A DNA stretch of 64,000 nucleotides, from assembly GCF_014642175.1 (NCBI RefSeq), contig NZ_BMIL01000002.1, positions 62,001 to 126,000 on the forward strand, given 5' to 3'. The notes beneath the pieces are model-generated. The model was not told the DNA's origin. It saw nothing but the letters and a program-made list of their open reading frames with translations, and did not search any database. Origin of the DNA: Pedobacter quisquiliarum (lineage in GTDB: Bacteria > Bacteroidota > Bacteroidia > Sphingobacteriales > Sphingobacteriaceae). How positions within the stretch are numbered: the stretch's first letter is position 1; every line of letters starts with the position of its first letter. Shown here piece after piece: positions 19,201-27,290 of this stretch. A program made the translations under genes and the position numbers.

Positions 19201-19328
19201 GAGAGCTTAGTAGTGGGTTTATTTTCCACAGAGAAGCCTTTCTTTTCCAGAAACTCTACAGCCGTAGCGATTCCGACGTTAAGTTCCTTAACTGCTTTAA
19301 ATAAAATTATTGGTTTGTCGTCTGACAT
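16275..19328 (-). CDS. infB: Translation initiation factor IF-2
   Basis: GTPase that places initiator tRNA on the 30S subunit and promotes subunit joining. At 1017 residues it is full length. An IF2_N domain lies at about 1-60. A long Ala/Pro/Glu/Lys-rich linker (about 90-400) contains an 18-residue tandem repeat. A second basic region follows, then the G domain with GHVDHGKT near residue 524, DTPGHEAF, and NKxD as FTKIDKPG. Domains II, III and IV complete it. It is last in rimP-nusA-infB, separated from nusA by 156 bp that hold a possible internal promoter, and is followed by a strong terminator. Confidence 0.97.
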   Translation of the reverse strand: MSDDKPIILFKAVKELNVGIATAVEFLEKKGFSVENKPTTKLSREMYDSLLKEFQGDKIVKEEANQIVIGKIRRDEPEVTEKVAEAPRKNVEFENEGILVKNLNVHTPHTEKPKDEAAVAPKAKEEPAAAAPAPAEEKQEEGTLPGVKIVGKIDLNNLNAKTRPAKKDEPAAAPVAETPAVAEAPKVVTPEPAKVEAVVPPVAEKAPEAPKEVVAEAPAPVEKPVEAPKEVAAEAPAPVEKPVEAPKPVAEAPKADKPEEVEVIKARSVKLSGPNIIGKIVLPTTPERKSSPVASSNESAEAKRKRKRKKTPGVNPVQGQGTATGTNQGTAAGTPARPAGAPTFTNRPDFRNNTNNTANRPNFRNARPGAPGSGGPKEEPTEKEIQDQIKATLARLSGAGKSGKFAQRAKLRRQKRDDVAMTAEEAAMEQELQSKVLRVTEFVTANELATMMDVQVTKIIGTCMSLGMFVSINQRLDAETLTIVADEFGYEIQFVKPDDESDSIIEQEDEPEDLIPRAPVVTIMGHVDHGKTSLLDYIRKANVVAGEAGGITQHIGAYMVTTPTGKQVTFLDTPGHEAFTAMRARGAKVADIAIIVVAADDAVMPQTKEAINHAQAAGVPLVFAFTKIDKPGANSERIREQLSQMNILVEDWGGKFQSQEISGKSGLNVDLLLEKVLLEAELLELKANPNKRATGSVIEATLDKGRGIVTTVLVQAGTLKIGDPILAGSYSGRVKALFNERGQKVNEAGPSVPVQVLGMQGAPTAGDRFNALETEHEARDIANKRLQLMREQGLRTQKHITLDEIGRRLAIGNFKELNLIVKGDVDGSIEALSDSLLKLSTQEIQINIIGKAVGQISESDVLLASASDAIIIGFQVRPSPGARKLAEAEQIDIRLYSIIYDAINEIKAAMEGMLAPEFEEKITANVEIRDVFKITKVGTIAGCMVLDGKITRNSKIRIVRDGVVVYTGELASLKRYKDDVKEVNAGYECGLNIHNFNNIEVGDIVEAYEQVEVKRKL
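18601..18708 (-). repeat. 54-bp tandem repeat inside the infB linker
   Basis: Two head-to-tail 54-bp units (18601-18654 and 18655-18708) differ at four positions. They encode an 18-residue Ala/Pro/Glu/Val/Lys unit containing [11 protein letters not shown] shorter degenerate copy precedes them at 18583-18600. The repeat is in frame, so unit number can change without breaking the protein. Confidence 0.85.
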
Positions 19329-19357
19329 TGATATCCTATTTTTTCTTAATTCTTATA

Positions 19358-19365
19358 CAAAAGTA
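19358..19365 (-). promoter_or_regulatory. Candidate internal -7 element for infB
   Basis: Minus-strand TACTTTTG lies 30 bases before the infB start in the unusually long nusA-infB spacer. No -33 TTG is found at good distance, so support is partial. Confidence 0.35.
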
Positions 19366-19484
19366 ACGTTTATTCTTGTTTATTTCATGTCCTCACAATT
19401 AGTTTTTAAATTTTGGAAGCACATATAACCTTATTTTTTAATCTGTTAAGAGTATTTAATACAGGTTCTATAATTAACAAACGC

Positions 19485-20720
19485 CTATTCAAACTCTGAC
19501 CTTAAAATGCTGATCACTTCTTTGATCGTTTCTTCTTCAAGGTCGGTACGTTTAACCAGTTCGTCAACTGAAAGTGTTAAAACACTCTTCGCAGTGTCAC
19601 ATCCAATAGCTTTTAGCTCATCGATGATCCAGCTGTCAATTTCATCTGAGAATTCTTCAATATCCACATCCTCATCCTCTTCACCAGCTTCACGGTAAAC
19701 ATCAATCTCAAAACCGGTTAACTTACCAGCAAGCTTAATGTTATGTCCGCCTCTACCAATAGCCAGGGAAACCTGATCAGGCTTCAGGTATACCGAAGCA
19801 TGTTTAGTCTCGTCATCTAGCTTAATCGAAGTGATTTTAGCCGGACTTAAAGCACGTTGTATATATAAAGACACATTATTCGTAAAATTGATTACATCAA
19901 TGTTCTCATTTTTCAATTCACGTACAATTCCGTGGATACGGGAACCTTTCATACCAACGCATGCACCCACCGGGTCAATACGGTCGTCGTAAGATTCAAC
20001 GGCTACTTTAGCACGCTCTCCTGGTTCGCGAACAATCTTCTTAATGGTAATTAAACCATCAAAAATCTCCGGAACCTCAATCTCAAATAATCTCTGTAAG
20101 AACTCTGGTGCAATCCTCGAGATGATGATCTTCGGCGTTGCATTAACCATATCCACTTTAGAGATTACCGCACGTACGGTATCACCCTTTTTAAAGTAGT
20201 CGGCCGGAATCTGCTCTGTCTTCGGCATGATCAACTCATTACCTTCATCATCCAGAATCAGCGTTTCTTTCTTCCATACCTGGTAAACTTCACCAGTTAC
20301 AATTTCACCAACACGGTCTTTATATTTCTTGAAGATCTCATCTTTCTCCAGCTCCAATACTTTGGATACCAAAGTCTGACGGGCAGCAAGAATAGCTCTT
20401 CTACCAAAACTCTCCAGTGTGATCTGCTCAATGTAGTCGTCACCAACTTCCATATCCGCATCCAATTGTTTTACTTCAGACAATTCTATTTCAAGGTCAT
20501 CATCCTCAGAAAATCCATCTTCCATCACTTTCCTGGTGCGCCAGATCTCTAAATCTCCATTGTCAGGGTTCACGATCACGTCACAGTTCTCATCCGTGCC
20601 ATACTTCTTCCGTAACATACTACGAAAAACCTCTTCCAGCACACTGATTACCGTCGGACGGTCGATATTCTTGAAGTCCTTAAACTCCTGAAATGAATCG
20701 ATTAAATTAATATTGCTCAT
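19485..20720 (-). CDS. nusA: Transcription termination/antitermination factor NusA
   Basis: Binds RNA polymerase and nascent RNA, modulating pausing, hairpin-dependent termination and antitermination. The 411-residue protein has the N-terminal polymerase-binding domain (about 1-130), an S1 domain (about 135-200, VGEIVTGEVYQVWK), KH1 with PVGACVGMKGSR, and KH2 with VSLAIGRGGHNIKLA. It ends with an acidic tail and a short helix-hairpin region (TDLEEETIKEV). This is the usual Bacteroidota architecture without the two E. coli C-terminal repeats. It starts 2 bp after rimP. Confidence 0.96.
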   Translation of the reverse strand: MSNINLIDSFQEFKDFKNIDRPTVISVLEEVFRSMLRKKYGTDENCDVIVNPDNGDLEIWRTRKVMEDGFSEDDDLEIELSEVKQLDADMEVGDDYIEQITLESFGRRAILAARQTLVSKVLELEKDEIFKKYKDRVGEIVTGEVYQVWKKETLILDDEGNELIMPKTEQIPADYFKKGDTVRAVISKVDMVNATPKIIISRIAPEFLQRLFEIEVPEIFDGLITIKKIVREPGERAKVAVESYDDRIDPVGACVGMKGSRIHGIVRELKNENIDVINFTNNVSLYIQRALSPAKITSIKLDDETKHASVYLKPDQVSLAIGRGGHNIKLAGKLTGFEIDVYREAGEEDEDVDIEEFSDEIDSWIIDELKAIGCDTAKSVLTLSVDELVKRTDLEEETIKEVISILRSEFE

Positions 20721-20722
20721 TT

Positions 20723-21187
20723 TTATTTAAATGAAATTAAAACCTTTGTTTCTACTATTTGATCAAAGCCAATTACAGTTTCCTCTAATCTCGCCTTTTT
20801 ACCTTTTTCTTTTACCTGTTCTTCGATGGTAATTGCATCATCTGTTAACGACAACAATTTACCTTCTTTTAGCGTGCCATCCGATAATTTAACACTTAAA
20901 TTCCGGCCAACATTCTTATAGTATTGACGCTTTAACTTCAAAGGCTCTCCAACACCAGGGGAAGATACTTCCAGGTTATATGCCTGTTCAATAACGTTCT
21001 CCTCCTCTAAATGAAATCCAACATGTCTGCTTATCGCAGCGCAATCCTGGATGCTTATGCCCTCATCACCATCAACGTGAATAATTAGCTTATTGTTCGG
21101 AAGCATTCTAATTTCCACCAAGAAGAGTTCCGGTCTATCCGAAATCTTTTCTTCAATTAACTGTTTTACTCTGTTTTCTACTTGCAT
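20723..21187 (-). CDS. rimP: Ribosome maturation factor RimP
   Basis: Assists maturation of the 30S subunit. The 154-residue protein has the two-domain RimP layout. The N-terminal part contains LFLVEIRMLPNNKLIIHVDGDEGISIQDCAAISR and the middle LEVSSPGVGEPLK, which is the family signature. The C-terminal SH3-like barrel includes LKEGKLLSLTDDAITIEE. First gene of rimP-nusA-infB. Its start codon lies just after a terminator-like hairpin with a U tract in the leader, pointing to attenuation. Confidence 0.95.
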   Translation of the reverse strand: MQVENRVKQLIEEKISDRPELFLVEIRMLPNNKLIIHVDGDEGISIQDCAAISRHVGFHLEEENVIEQAYNLEVSSPGVGEPLKLKRQYYKNVGRNLSVKLSDGTLKEGKLLSLTDDAITIEEQVKEKGKKARLEETVIGFDQIVETKVLISFK

Positions 21188-21200
21188 ATCAAAATATTAA

Positions 21201-21230
21201 CAAAAGAAAAGAGGGGACCTTTGTCCCCTC
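21201..21230 (-). terminator. Terminator-like hairpin in the rimP leader (possible attenuator)
   Basis: An 8-bp perfect GC-rich stem, GAGGGGAC at 21211-21218 and GTCCCCTC at 21223-21230, closes a four-base loop. On the minus strand it is followed by TTTTCTTTTG and then the rimP ATG 14 bases later. It lies between the candidate promoter at 21249-21256 and rimP. It could simply end the upstream lipoprotein transcript, but its position fits attenuation of the operon. Confidence 0.7.
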
Positions 21231-21248
21231 CTATCCTCTATTAGAGCA

Positions 21249-21256
21249 CAAAGGTA
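21249..21256 (-). promoter_or_regulatory. Candidate -7 element for rimP-nusA-infB
   Basis: Minus-strand TACCTTTG matches TAnnTTTG. A TTG lies 24 bp upstream (complement of CAA at 21281-21283), at the long edge of the usual spacing. Transcription would start before the leader hairpin. Confidence 0.45.
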
Positions 21257-21327
21257 ATATATTTTTTTTAATTTAAAAATCAAGTGGTTACAAGATTTTC
21301 AATGCATATGTAGCGGAAAATTATTAT

Positions 21328-21759
21328 TTAACGCAAAAGCACCTTTTGATTTGGTGCCATATTAAACTTCGTCTGGCTCTTGATTATGGATTGAAAATCT
21401 GCAAATCTGGAGTTCACATAGGTGAGCACCATATACTTCCGTCCTTTTTCAAAACCCGCCTCCGGCTTAAAGATCAACCCATCGGCAGCAGGCAATATTT
21501 CACCTGGCACCTCCAGCTCCACGCCGGCACTGTCACCCGCCTGGGGCGATTGCAATACCGTCACCAGTTCCTGCAGCAGGGAATCAGTAAGTTCACCATT
21601 CCGGATCTTTGCCATGCCCACCGGATCAATGTTCCGGATTTCAATAGCTAAACTATCCTTAGAAAAATCGATCTCAAGCGGCCTGCTTTTTGTAGAATTG
21701 CAGGCATAAAGGCTGCACAACAACAAACACAAACCAGCATAGCCTTTAAACTTCATCAT
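21328..21759 (-). CDS. Small lipoprotein, unknown function
   Basis: A 143-residue protein with a signal peptide and lipobox SLYAC near residue 20 (Cys lipidation expected), then a mature domain of about 120 residues. That domain includes KDSLAIEIRNIDPVGMAKIRNGEL and GRKYMVLTYVNSRFADFQS. I recognise no domain. The gene is divergent from the membrane-protein gene at 21778 (18 bp apart) and lies upstream of rimP, but is probably a separate unit. Confidence 0.8.
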   Translation of the reverse strand: MMKFKGYAGLCLLLCSLYACNSTKSRPLEIDFSKDSLAIEIRNIDPVGMAKIRNGELTDSLLQELVTVLQSPQAGDSAGVELEVPGEILPAADGLIFKPEAGFEKGRKYMVLTYVNSRFADFQSIIKSQTKFNMAPNQKVLLR

Positions 21760-21777
21760 CTGACGAATATAAACAAA

Positions 21778-22119
21778 ATGAAAATTATCTTAGACATCCT
21801 GCTGATGGGCATCATCATGCTTATCGCTGCTTACCTCGTACCAGGGGTACAGGTTGACGGGTTTGGTACCGCCATCATTGCCGCAATCCTGATCGCACTT
21901 ACAAATGCAACCATCGGCTTCTTCCTGCGTGTACTCACCTTCCCAATCACCGTGCTTACACTCGGATTGTTCTCTTTCGTGATCACCGTACTGATGATCC
22001 TGCTTGTCGATTCCATTATGGATGGCTTTCATACGGCCGGCTTCTGGTCAGCTGCATTACTCGCCATTGTTATTGCAATCATGAAAGCGATCTTCGGATC
22101 ACTAATTAAAAACGACTAA
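21778..22119 (+). CDS. Small four-helix membrane protein (YvlD/holin-4-like family)
   Basis: A 113-residue inner-membrane protein with four hydrophobic helices. The segments include LAAYLVPGVQVDGFGTA-like and RVLTFPITVLTLGLFSFVI, both typical of the 'phage holin family 4' / YvlD (DUF360) group. The holin name is historical: members sit in ordinary chromosomes, and nothing phage-like surrounds this gene. In Bacillus, yvlD belongs to an envelope-stress cluster. It runs towards the acyl-CoA dehydrogenase gene with a 2-bp gap. Function unknown. Confidence 0.85.
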   Translation: MKIILDILLMGIIMLIAAYLVPGVQVDGFGTAIIAAILIALTNATIGFFLRVLTFPITVLTLGLFSFVITVLMILLVDSIMDGFHTAGFWSAALLAIVIAIMKAIFGSLIKND

Positions 22120-22121
22120 CG

Positions 22122-23261
22122 TTATTTTAGAACTTCTCTGGAGATGACCATTTTCTGGATTTCAGAGGTGCCTTCATAGATCTGAGTGATTTTAGCATCA
22201 CGCATCATACGCTCCACATGGTATTCTTTCACAAAACCATACCCGCCATGGATCTGTACCGCTTCAACGGTTACATCCATGGCAACTTTAGATGCATAAA
22301 GCTTAGCCATTGAACCTGCAAGGGTGTAAGGTTGCCCCTGATCTTTTAACCATGCCGCTTTATAAACCAGCATTCTTGCTGCTTCAATCTGCGTTGCCAT
22401 GTCTGCCAGTTTAAAGGCAATTGCCTGATGATCTGCAATAGGCTTACCGAAAGATTTTCTTTGTTTAGCATATTCCAGTGCAATCTCGTATGCACCAGTT
22501 GCGATACCTAAAGCTTGCGCAGCGATACCGATGCGGCCACCTTCAAGGGTTTTCATGGCAAACTTAAATCCGAAGCCATCCTCACCAATGCGGTTTTCCT
22601 TAGGCACCTTCACATCATTAAACATCAAAGAGTTTGTATCACTTCCTCTAATGCCCAGTTTGTTTTCTTTAGGCCCTACGGTAAAGCCTTCCATACCTTT
22701 CTCTACGATGAAGGCATTGATACCGCGATGTTTAAGAGATCTGTCGGTTTGTGCGATAACCAGATAAACGGAAGCAGTGCTACCATTTGTAATCCAATTT
22801 TTGGTACCATTTAACAGGTAGTAGTCGCCTTTATCTTCTGCAGTAGTTTGCTGCGACGTGGCATCCGAACCTGCTTCAGGCTCTGAAAGGCAAAATGCGC
22901 CGATCTGCTCACCAGAAGCAAGGGGCTTTAAATATTTTTCTTTTTGTGCTTCTGTGCCGTAAGCTTCAAGGCCGTAACACACGAGTGAGTTATTTACAGA
23001 AACGACAACGGAGGCGGAGGCATCTATCTTGGAAAGCTCTTCCATTACCAGAACGTACGACAAAGCATCCAGGCCACTACCATGGTATTTTTCATCTACC
23101 ATCATGCCCAGAAAGCCAAGCTCACCCAGTTTTTTCACCTGTTCAGCCGGAAATTTCTGATGCTCGTCCCGCTCAATAACGCCAGGCTTCAATTCATGCT
23201 GTGCGAAATCACGCGCAGCTTGCTGGATCATTAATTGTTCTTCACTTAATTGAAATTGCAT
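22122..23261 (-). CDS. Acyl-CoA dehydrogenase (short/branched-chain type)
   Basis: FAD enzyme that introduces the alpha-beta double bond in acyl-CoA, passing electrons to ETF; cytosolic. Full length at 379 residues. The N-terminal helical domain is followed by the FAD-binding block GAFCLSEPEAGSDA and WITNGSTAS. The C-terminal helical domain has QIHGGYGFVKEYHVERMMRDAKI and the catalytic Glu in YEGTSEIQ (near residue 365). The sequence resembles butyryl-CoA/short-chain dehydrogenases. A TAnnTTTG element lies 30 bases upstream. No other beta-oxidation gene is adjacent. Confidence 0.93.
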   Translation of the reverse strand: MQFQLSEEQLMIQQAARDFAQHELKPGVIERDEHQKFPAEQVKKLGELGFLGMMVDEKYHGSGLDALSYVLVMEELSKIDASASVVVSVNNSLVCYGLEAYGTEAQKEKYLKPLASGEQIGAFCLSEPEAGSDATSQQTTAEDKGDYYLLNGTKNWITNGSTASVYLVIAQTDRSLKHRGINAFIVEKGMEGFTVGPKENKLGIRGSDTNSLMFNDVKVPKENRIGEDGFGFKFAMKTLEGGRIGIAAQALGIATGAYEIALEYAKQRKSFGKPIADHQAIAFKLADMATQIEAARMLVYKAAWLKDQGQPYTLAGSMAKLYASKVAMDVTVEAVQIHGGYGFVKEYHVERMMRDAKITQIYEGTSEIQKMVISREVLK

Positions 23262-23290
23262 AATATTGTATTTATGAGATATGGTCTGGC

Positions 23291-23298
23291 CAAATTTA
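23291..23298 (-). promoter_or_regulatory. Candidate -7 element for the acyl-CoA dehydrogenase gene
   Basis: Minus-strand TAAATTTG matches TAnnTTTG and would give a leader of about 20-25 bases. No clear TTG partner was found. Confidence 0.4.
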
Positions 23299-23358
23299 GT
23301 ATTTAAGAACTAAATATTATGGCAGCATAGCAATTTTAATACAATAGTTTTCAGCAGC

Positions 23359-23709
23359 TTATTTCAATAAATGGTTGTTGTCGTCAGGGAAAACAAGAAT
23401 AGGATGGTATTTCTTTGCCTCTTCAATCGGAAGCGATCCGTAAGACATGATAATCAGGATATCACCCACCTGAACTTTCCTCGCAGTGGCACCGTTTAAG
23501 CAAACCATACCGGTACCGCGCTCGCCTTTAATCACGTAAGTTTCAAAGCGCTCACCGTTGTTGTTATTCACAATCTGCACCTTTTCATTTGCGATAATCT
23601 GAGCAGCATCCATCAGATCTTCATCGATGGTGATGCTTCCAACATAGTTCAATTCAGCCTGGGTCACCTTTACACGGTGGATCTTCGACTTTAAAATTTG
23701 AATGATCAT
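23359..23709 (-). CDS. panD: Aspartate 1-decarboxylase (pyruvoyl enzyme)
   Basis: Makes beta-alanine from L-aspartate for pantothenate and CoA. The 116-residue proenzyme has the self-cleavage site Gly24-Ser25 in NYVGSIT, where Ser25 becomes the pyruvoyl cofactor. [26 protein letters not shown] is the conserved second half with the usual Asn-Gly-Ala. Length fits the family. It lies 39 bp downstream of panC on the same strand, and their products meet in the same reaction, so one operon is very likely. Confidence 0.96.
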   Translation of the reverse strand: MIIQILKSKIHRVKVTQAELNYVGSITIDEDLMDAAQIIANEKVQIVNNNNGERFETYVIKGERGTGMVCLNGATARKVQVGDILIIMSYGSLPIEEAKKYHPILVFPDDNNHLLK

Positions 23710-23748
23710 ACCACAAAGTTAGGTATTTTTCAATGGGAAATAATAGTA

Positions 23749-24588
23749 TTAGCTCAACAGCATATTATCTATGAGCCTGGTATGACCAACCTTGGCCGCC
23801 ACAAGTGCCACCAGATTTTTAGCCTGCTTATCCTCCTGTGGTTCCAGCGTCGTGCCGTCTACAATAGTGAAGTAGTCGAGCTCCACACCCGGCGTCTCAC
23901 GAATCATCGCACTGGCCTGTGCTTCCAGCGCCTGCACGCTTTGCTGCTCAAAGTTCGTCTTCACAAAATCCAGTGCCTTGCTAAGCACCAGCGCATGTTC
24001 GCGGTCGGCAGCACTAAGGTGGATGTTTCTGGAACTCATGGCCAGGCCATCCTGCTCCCGTATAATCGGACAAGTAACGATCTCGATCGGTAGGTTAAAG
24101 TACTGCACCATGTTCTGGATCATGAGTACCTGCTGGTAATCTTTCTGGCCAAATAATGCTTTATGTGGTTGTACGGCATCGAACAGCTTTTTAACAATCT
24201 GTGTTACGCCTTGGTAGTGCCCTTTGCGGTAAGCACCTTCAAGTAGAAACTCTGCAGAACCGAGGTCGATGTGCCATTGTTCCTGTTGCGGATACATCTC
24301 CGTTACCGAAGGCATAAACACCAGGTCACAGCCTGCTTCTTCAAGCATCCTGATGTCGTGTTCTACCGGGCGGGGGTATTTTTCAAGATCTTTAGGATCT
24401 GTAAATTGTGTGGGGTTGACAAACACGCTGCATACCACGAAATCGGCGATTTGCTGGGCGGCTTTTATGAGCGAAACATGTCCTGGATGAAGTGCACCCA
24501 TGGTCGGTACAAGTGCAATTTTCTGGTTTGCCGCGTTTACCGGCTCGAGCTGCATTTGCAATGCAGCTATCGTATGAATTACTTTCAA
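23749..24588 (-). CDS. panC: Pantothenate synthetase
   Basis: Joins pantoate and beta-alanine using ATP to make pantothenate. The 279-residue enzyme has the nucleotidyltransferase HIGH-like motif in PTMGALHPGH (residues 28-37), FVNPTQF, ALFGQKDYQQ, the second-site block REQDGLAMSSRN, and ETPGVELDYF for the C-terminal domain. First gene of panC-panD, divergent from the glycogen-synthase-like gene. Confidence 0.96.
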   Translation of the reverse strand: MKVIHTIAALQMQLEPVNAANQKIALVPTMGALHPGHVSLIKAAQQIADFVVCSVFVNPTQFTDPKDLEKYPRPVEHDIRMLEEAGCDLVFMPSVTEMYPQQEQWHIDLGSAEFLLEGAYRKGHYQGVTQIVKKLFDAVQPHKALFGQKDYQQVLMIQNMVQYFNLPIEIVTCPIIREQDGLAMSSRNIHLSAADREHALVLSKALDFVKTNFEQQSVQALEAQASAMIRETPGVELDYFTIVDGTTLEPQEDKQAKNLVALVAAKVGHTRLIDNMLLS

Positions 24589-24660
24589 AACAGCTTCTCG
24601 AAATTTAGGCGGCTAAGTTGGTTAATTATATTTTCCCAACAAAACATCTTGCCCAAGAAG

Positions 24661-24690
24661 TTGATAAATGGTATAATTTTGCTATCTTTG
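24661..24690 (+). promoter_or_regulatory. Consensus promoter for the glycogen-synthase-like / DUF4270 pair
   Basis: TTG at 24661-24663, a 19-bp spacer, and TATCTTTG at 24683-24690 together match the Bacteroidota promoter TTG-19-TAnnTTTG exactly. The expected start point is about 30 bases before the ATG at 24732. Confidence 0.75.
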
Positions 24691-24731
24691 CGCCTTGATT
24701 ATCTTTTCTTTAACATAATTTATCTACGAAT

Positions 24732-25562
24732 ATGGAGATGGCAAAAACGAAGCTACTGATTGTTACACACGAGATGTCGCCTTTCCTCGAACTGACCAAA
24801 ATTTCAGAAATTACCCGCCAATTGCCTCAGGCAATGCAAGACAAAGGATTCGAAATCCGGATTCTTATGCCAAAATTCGGAAACATTAATGAAAGAAGGA
24901 ATAGATTACACGAAGTGATTCGCTTATCAGGCATGAATATCGTTATCGATGATAATGATAATCCTTTAATTATTAAAGTTGCCTCTATTCCTGCAGCTCG
25001 TATGCAGGTTTACTTCCTGGATAACGAAGACTACTTCCACCGCAAGTATGTTTTCAGGGACAAAGAAAGCAAATTTTATGAAGACAACGACGAAAGAGCG
25101 ATTTTCTTCTGTAAAGGCGCATTAGAGACGGTGAAAAAGTTAGGTTGGGCACCAGATATCGTGCACTGCCATGGCTGGATGACCGCACTTGTACCAGTTT
25201 ACATCAAAACCAGCTACAAGAATGATCCAACATTCAAGAATTCAAAAGTTGTTTACTCCGTTTATGAAAACTGCTTCACTGAAAATTTAAATGCTAACCT
25301 ATGTACCAAAGCAGTGATGAACAACATGACTGAAGCGGATACTAAAGTATTTGAAAAAGCAGATTGCAGCACCATGCATATTGGCGCCATAACCTACTCA
25401 GATGCAGTAGTGTTAGCCGACGAAAAGCTTGAAGACGATGTGTTAAAATTTGTTAAAGATTCCAACAAGCCAACTTTAGCTTATAATTTAACAGAAAATT
25501 TTGAGAACTTCTACAATCTATACGAAGAGATCTCAACTGAAGAATTACAGTCAATAGCTTAA
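24732..25562 (+). CDS. Short glycogen/starch-synthase-like protein (N-terminal half of GT5 only)
   Basis: A 276-residue protein matching only the N-terminal Rossmann domain of GT5 glycogen synthase (LLIVTHEMSPFLEL, then DIVHCHGWMTALVPVY, the family H-G-W block). Normal GlgA is near 480 residues with two Rossmann domains. The ADP-glucose-binding KTGGL loop after the first strand is replaced by ELTKIS. The C-terminal donor-binding domain is missing and the frame ends cleanly, so this is not an obvious truncation. It has its own consensus promoter and is followed 18 bp later by a DUF4270 lipoprotein. Either of two Met codons (24732 or 24738) could start it. Catalysis as a glycogen synthase is doubtful. 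Confidence 0.85.
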   Translation: MEMAKTKLLIVTHEMSPFLELTKISEITRQLPQAMQDKGFEIRILMPKFGNINERRNRLHEVIRLSGMNIVIDDNDNPLIIKVASIPAARMQVYFLDNEDYFHRKYVFRDKESKFYEDNDERAIFFCKGALETVKKLGWAPDIVHCHGWMTALVPVYIKTSYKNDPTFKNSKVVYSVYENCFTENLNANLCTKAVMNNMTEADTKVFEKADCSTMHIGAITYSDAVVLADEKLEDDVLKFVKDSNKPTLAYNLTENFENFYNLYEEISTEELQSIA

Positions 25563-25580
25563 AAGCATTATTAATTTATT

Positions 25581-26993
25581 ATGAGATTTTACAAAATAGA
25601 CTTATTAACCCTGTTGATAGGTCTTTTTCTTTTTGCGTCCTGCAAATCTTCAAACACCATAGGTCTTGATGTAGATCCCGAAACTGCGGTTTCAGGTGAA
25701 CTGATCGACTCGGTAACCATTCGCACGGAAACCTTACGCGAGGACCCGACAAACACCAACGGCATCAGCCGCTACCCACTAGGACTGTTAAACGATCCTG
25801 TGTTGGGTACGACTGAAGCTAGCCTCGCCATGAGCGTAAACCTGCCAAGCGCAGCTTACAAAATCCAACTGGATGCTGCACTTGACTCCGCGGTATTGGT
25901 ACTGCCTTATGCTTCAGAATTCTATGGCGACTCCACCGCTATATACAGCGTAGATGTGCATCAGCTTAGAGACGACCTTTCCACCCAGACCGCTTTCATG
26001 AGCAATAAGGACTGGGCATTCAACACCAGCTCGGAACTTGTTCCAAATGGCGTTATAGGTAACTTTACCGGCCGCATTAAACCAAATACCCCAGTTAAGT
26101 ACACAAAGGTCATTGGTGGGAAACCAGATTCGGTAGTAGCCGTTAAAGCACTTCGTATTCCGCTGGATAAGCAGTTCATCACCGCACAGATCTTAAAGAT
26201 CCCTGTGAATGCACTTACCAACGATGCCTTTTTCAATGCACGATTCAAAGGCTTGCACGTCAGTGTAAACAAGGCCAGAGTCACTGGCAGAGGCGCTATC
26301 GCACATTTCAACATGGCCGGCACTGCAGGTGCAATGCTTGAAGTGTATTTTAAACAGGCCAATGCAACCACAGCAGGTAAGATTGATACCGTAGCGGACG
26401 GCTTCCCGATCACACCAACAAAGAACCCTGTTGCTGCGACCATTAAGCACAACTATACCGGCACACCTGTGGAAACACAACTGTCTAATCCAACGGTACA
26501 ATATCAAACCACTTACTTGCAAGGTACCTCAGGCTTGAGAAACAAAATATCTTTCCCGCATTTGGCAAACCTTGTGCAAAGCTTAGGTGGTAAAGTGATC
26601 ATCAATAAAGCAGAACTGGTTGTGCCAATTGAGGCCGGCAGTGATGTTTCGCCTTTTGATCCGGCAAGCCGTATGGCTTTATACCGCTACGATATCGGTG
26701 GACAACGCGTACACATCCCAGATGTGGAGTTCCTGCTAAGGGATGATTCCCGCGTGGTACCAAGTTATATTGGACGTTACAATTCAACCAACAAGAACTA
26801 CACGTTCATTGTTACCCGTTACATGCAGGAATTGCTAGATGGCAAAACTGTTGATTATGGTACCTTCTTGGCGCCAACGGTAGATTACGACCTGTTTGGA
26901 TTGCCTACATCTTCCAGCAGATCTGTTATCAGTTCTTTTGGCAACACGACAAATAAAGTAAAGCTAAACATCTACTACACCAAGATTAAGTAG
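25581..26993 (+). CDS. DUF4270 family lipoprotein
   Basis: A 470-residue exported lipoprotein. The signal sequence ends in the lipobox LFASC (Cys near residue 21), then NTIGLDVDP, a start typical of DUF4270. The mature protein is rich in beta strands, Thr, Ser and Asn, and ends with a short IYYTKIK strand. DUF4270 proteins are Bacteroidota surface or periplasmic proteins of unknown function, often next to this short glycogen-synthase-like gene and panCD. It is probably cotranscribed with the gene upstream and ends at a strong terminator. Confidence 0.9.
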   Translation: MRFYKIDLLTLLIGLFLFASCKSSNTIGLDVDPETAVSGELIDSVTIRTETLREDPTNTNGISRYPLGLLNDPVLGTTEASLAMSVNLPSAAYKIQLDAALDSAVLVLPYASEFYGDSTAIYSVDVHQLRDDLSTQTAFMSNKDWAFNTSSELVPNGVIGNFTGRIKPNTPVKYTKVIGGKPDSVVAVKALRIPLDKQFITAQILKIPVNALTNDAFFNARFKGLHVSVNKARVTGRGAIAHFNMAGTAGAMLEVYFKQANATTAGKIDTVADGFPITPTKNPVAATIKHNYTGTPVETQLSNPTVQYQTTYLQGTSGLRNKISFPHLANLVQSLGGKVIINKAELVVPIEAGSDVSPFDPASRMALYRYDIGGQRVHIPDVEFLLRDDSRVVPSYIGRYNSTNKNYTFIVTRYMQELLDGKTVDYGTFLAPTVDYDLFGLPTSSSRSVISSFGNTTNKVKLNIYYTKIK

Positions 26994-27012
26994 ACATTTA
27001 CAGACATATTGC

Positions 27013-27044
27013 AAACCGCTTCAGTAACCTGGAGCGGTTTTTTT
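27013..27044 (+). terminator. Terminator of the DUF4270 gene
   Basis: AACCGCT (27014-27020) pairs with AGCGGTT (27033-27039), followed by a run of seven T. It lies about 20 bp after the DUF4270 stop codon. Confidence 0.85.
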
Positions 27045-27056
27045 GTGCGCAGTCAT

Positions 27057-27195
27057 GCCCGGGCCTGCCAGGGACCAATTAGGTACCAGCTTCGGGATCA
27101 ACCCGGGGTCGATGCGGCCTCTACACGGGGTCTATACGGGCGCAGGCGGTGATGGCCGCATCAATGCCGCATGGAGGGCGTAATGACCCCGGGTT
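27057..27195. repeat. GC-rich palindromic intergenic island
   Basis: A noncoding stretch between the two terminators that is clearly richer in G+C than its surroundings. AACCCGGGGTC (27100-27110) is a perfect inverted repeat of GACCCCGGGTT (27185-27195). Directly inside it GATGCGGCC (27111-27119) inverts to GGCCGCATC (27154-27162). CCCGGG occurs three times (27058, 27102, 27188). It could be a folded RNA, a mobile palindromic unit or a protein-binding site; see findings. Confidence 0.6.
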
Positions 27196-27216
27196 AAACT
27201 GCAAACTGCTCCGGAC

Positions 27217-27253
27217 ACAAAAAAGCCGCTTTACATTTTTCATGTAAAGCGGC
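27217..27253 (-). terminator. Terminator of mutY-ssb
   Basis: A 12-bp perfect stem, GCCGCTTTACAT (27225-27236) and ATGTAAAGCGGC (27242-27253), is followed on the minus strand by a T tract (27217-27224). It lies about 38 bp after the ssb stop. Confidence 0.9.
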
Positions 27254-27290
27254 GCAAACTCGCTTATGGATCATGCAGATCCGTTAGGAT

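Noticed and set aside
21778-22119. Phage remnant, because the family is named phage holin 4
   Set aside because: The name is historical. No integrase, capsid, lysis or attachment sequence surrounds it, and the protein resembles chromosomal YvlD-type membrane proteins.
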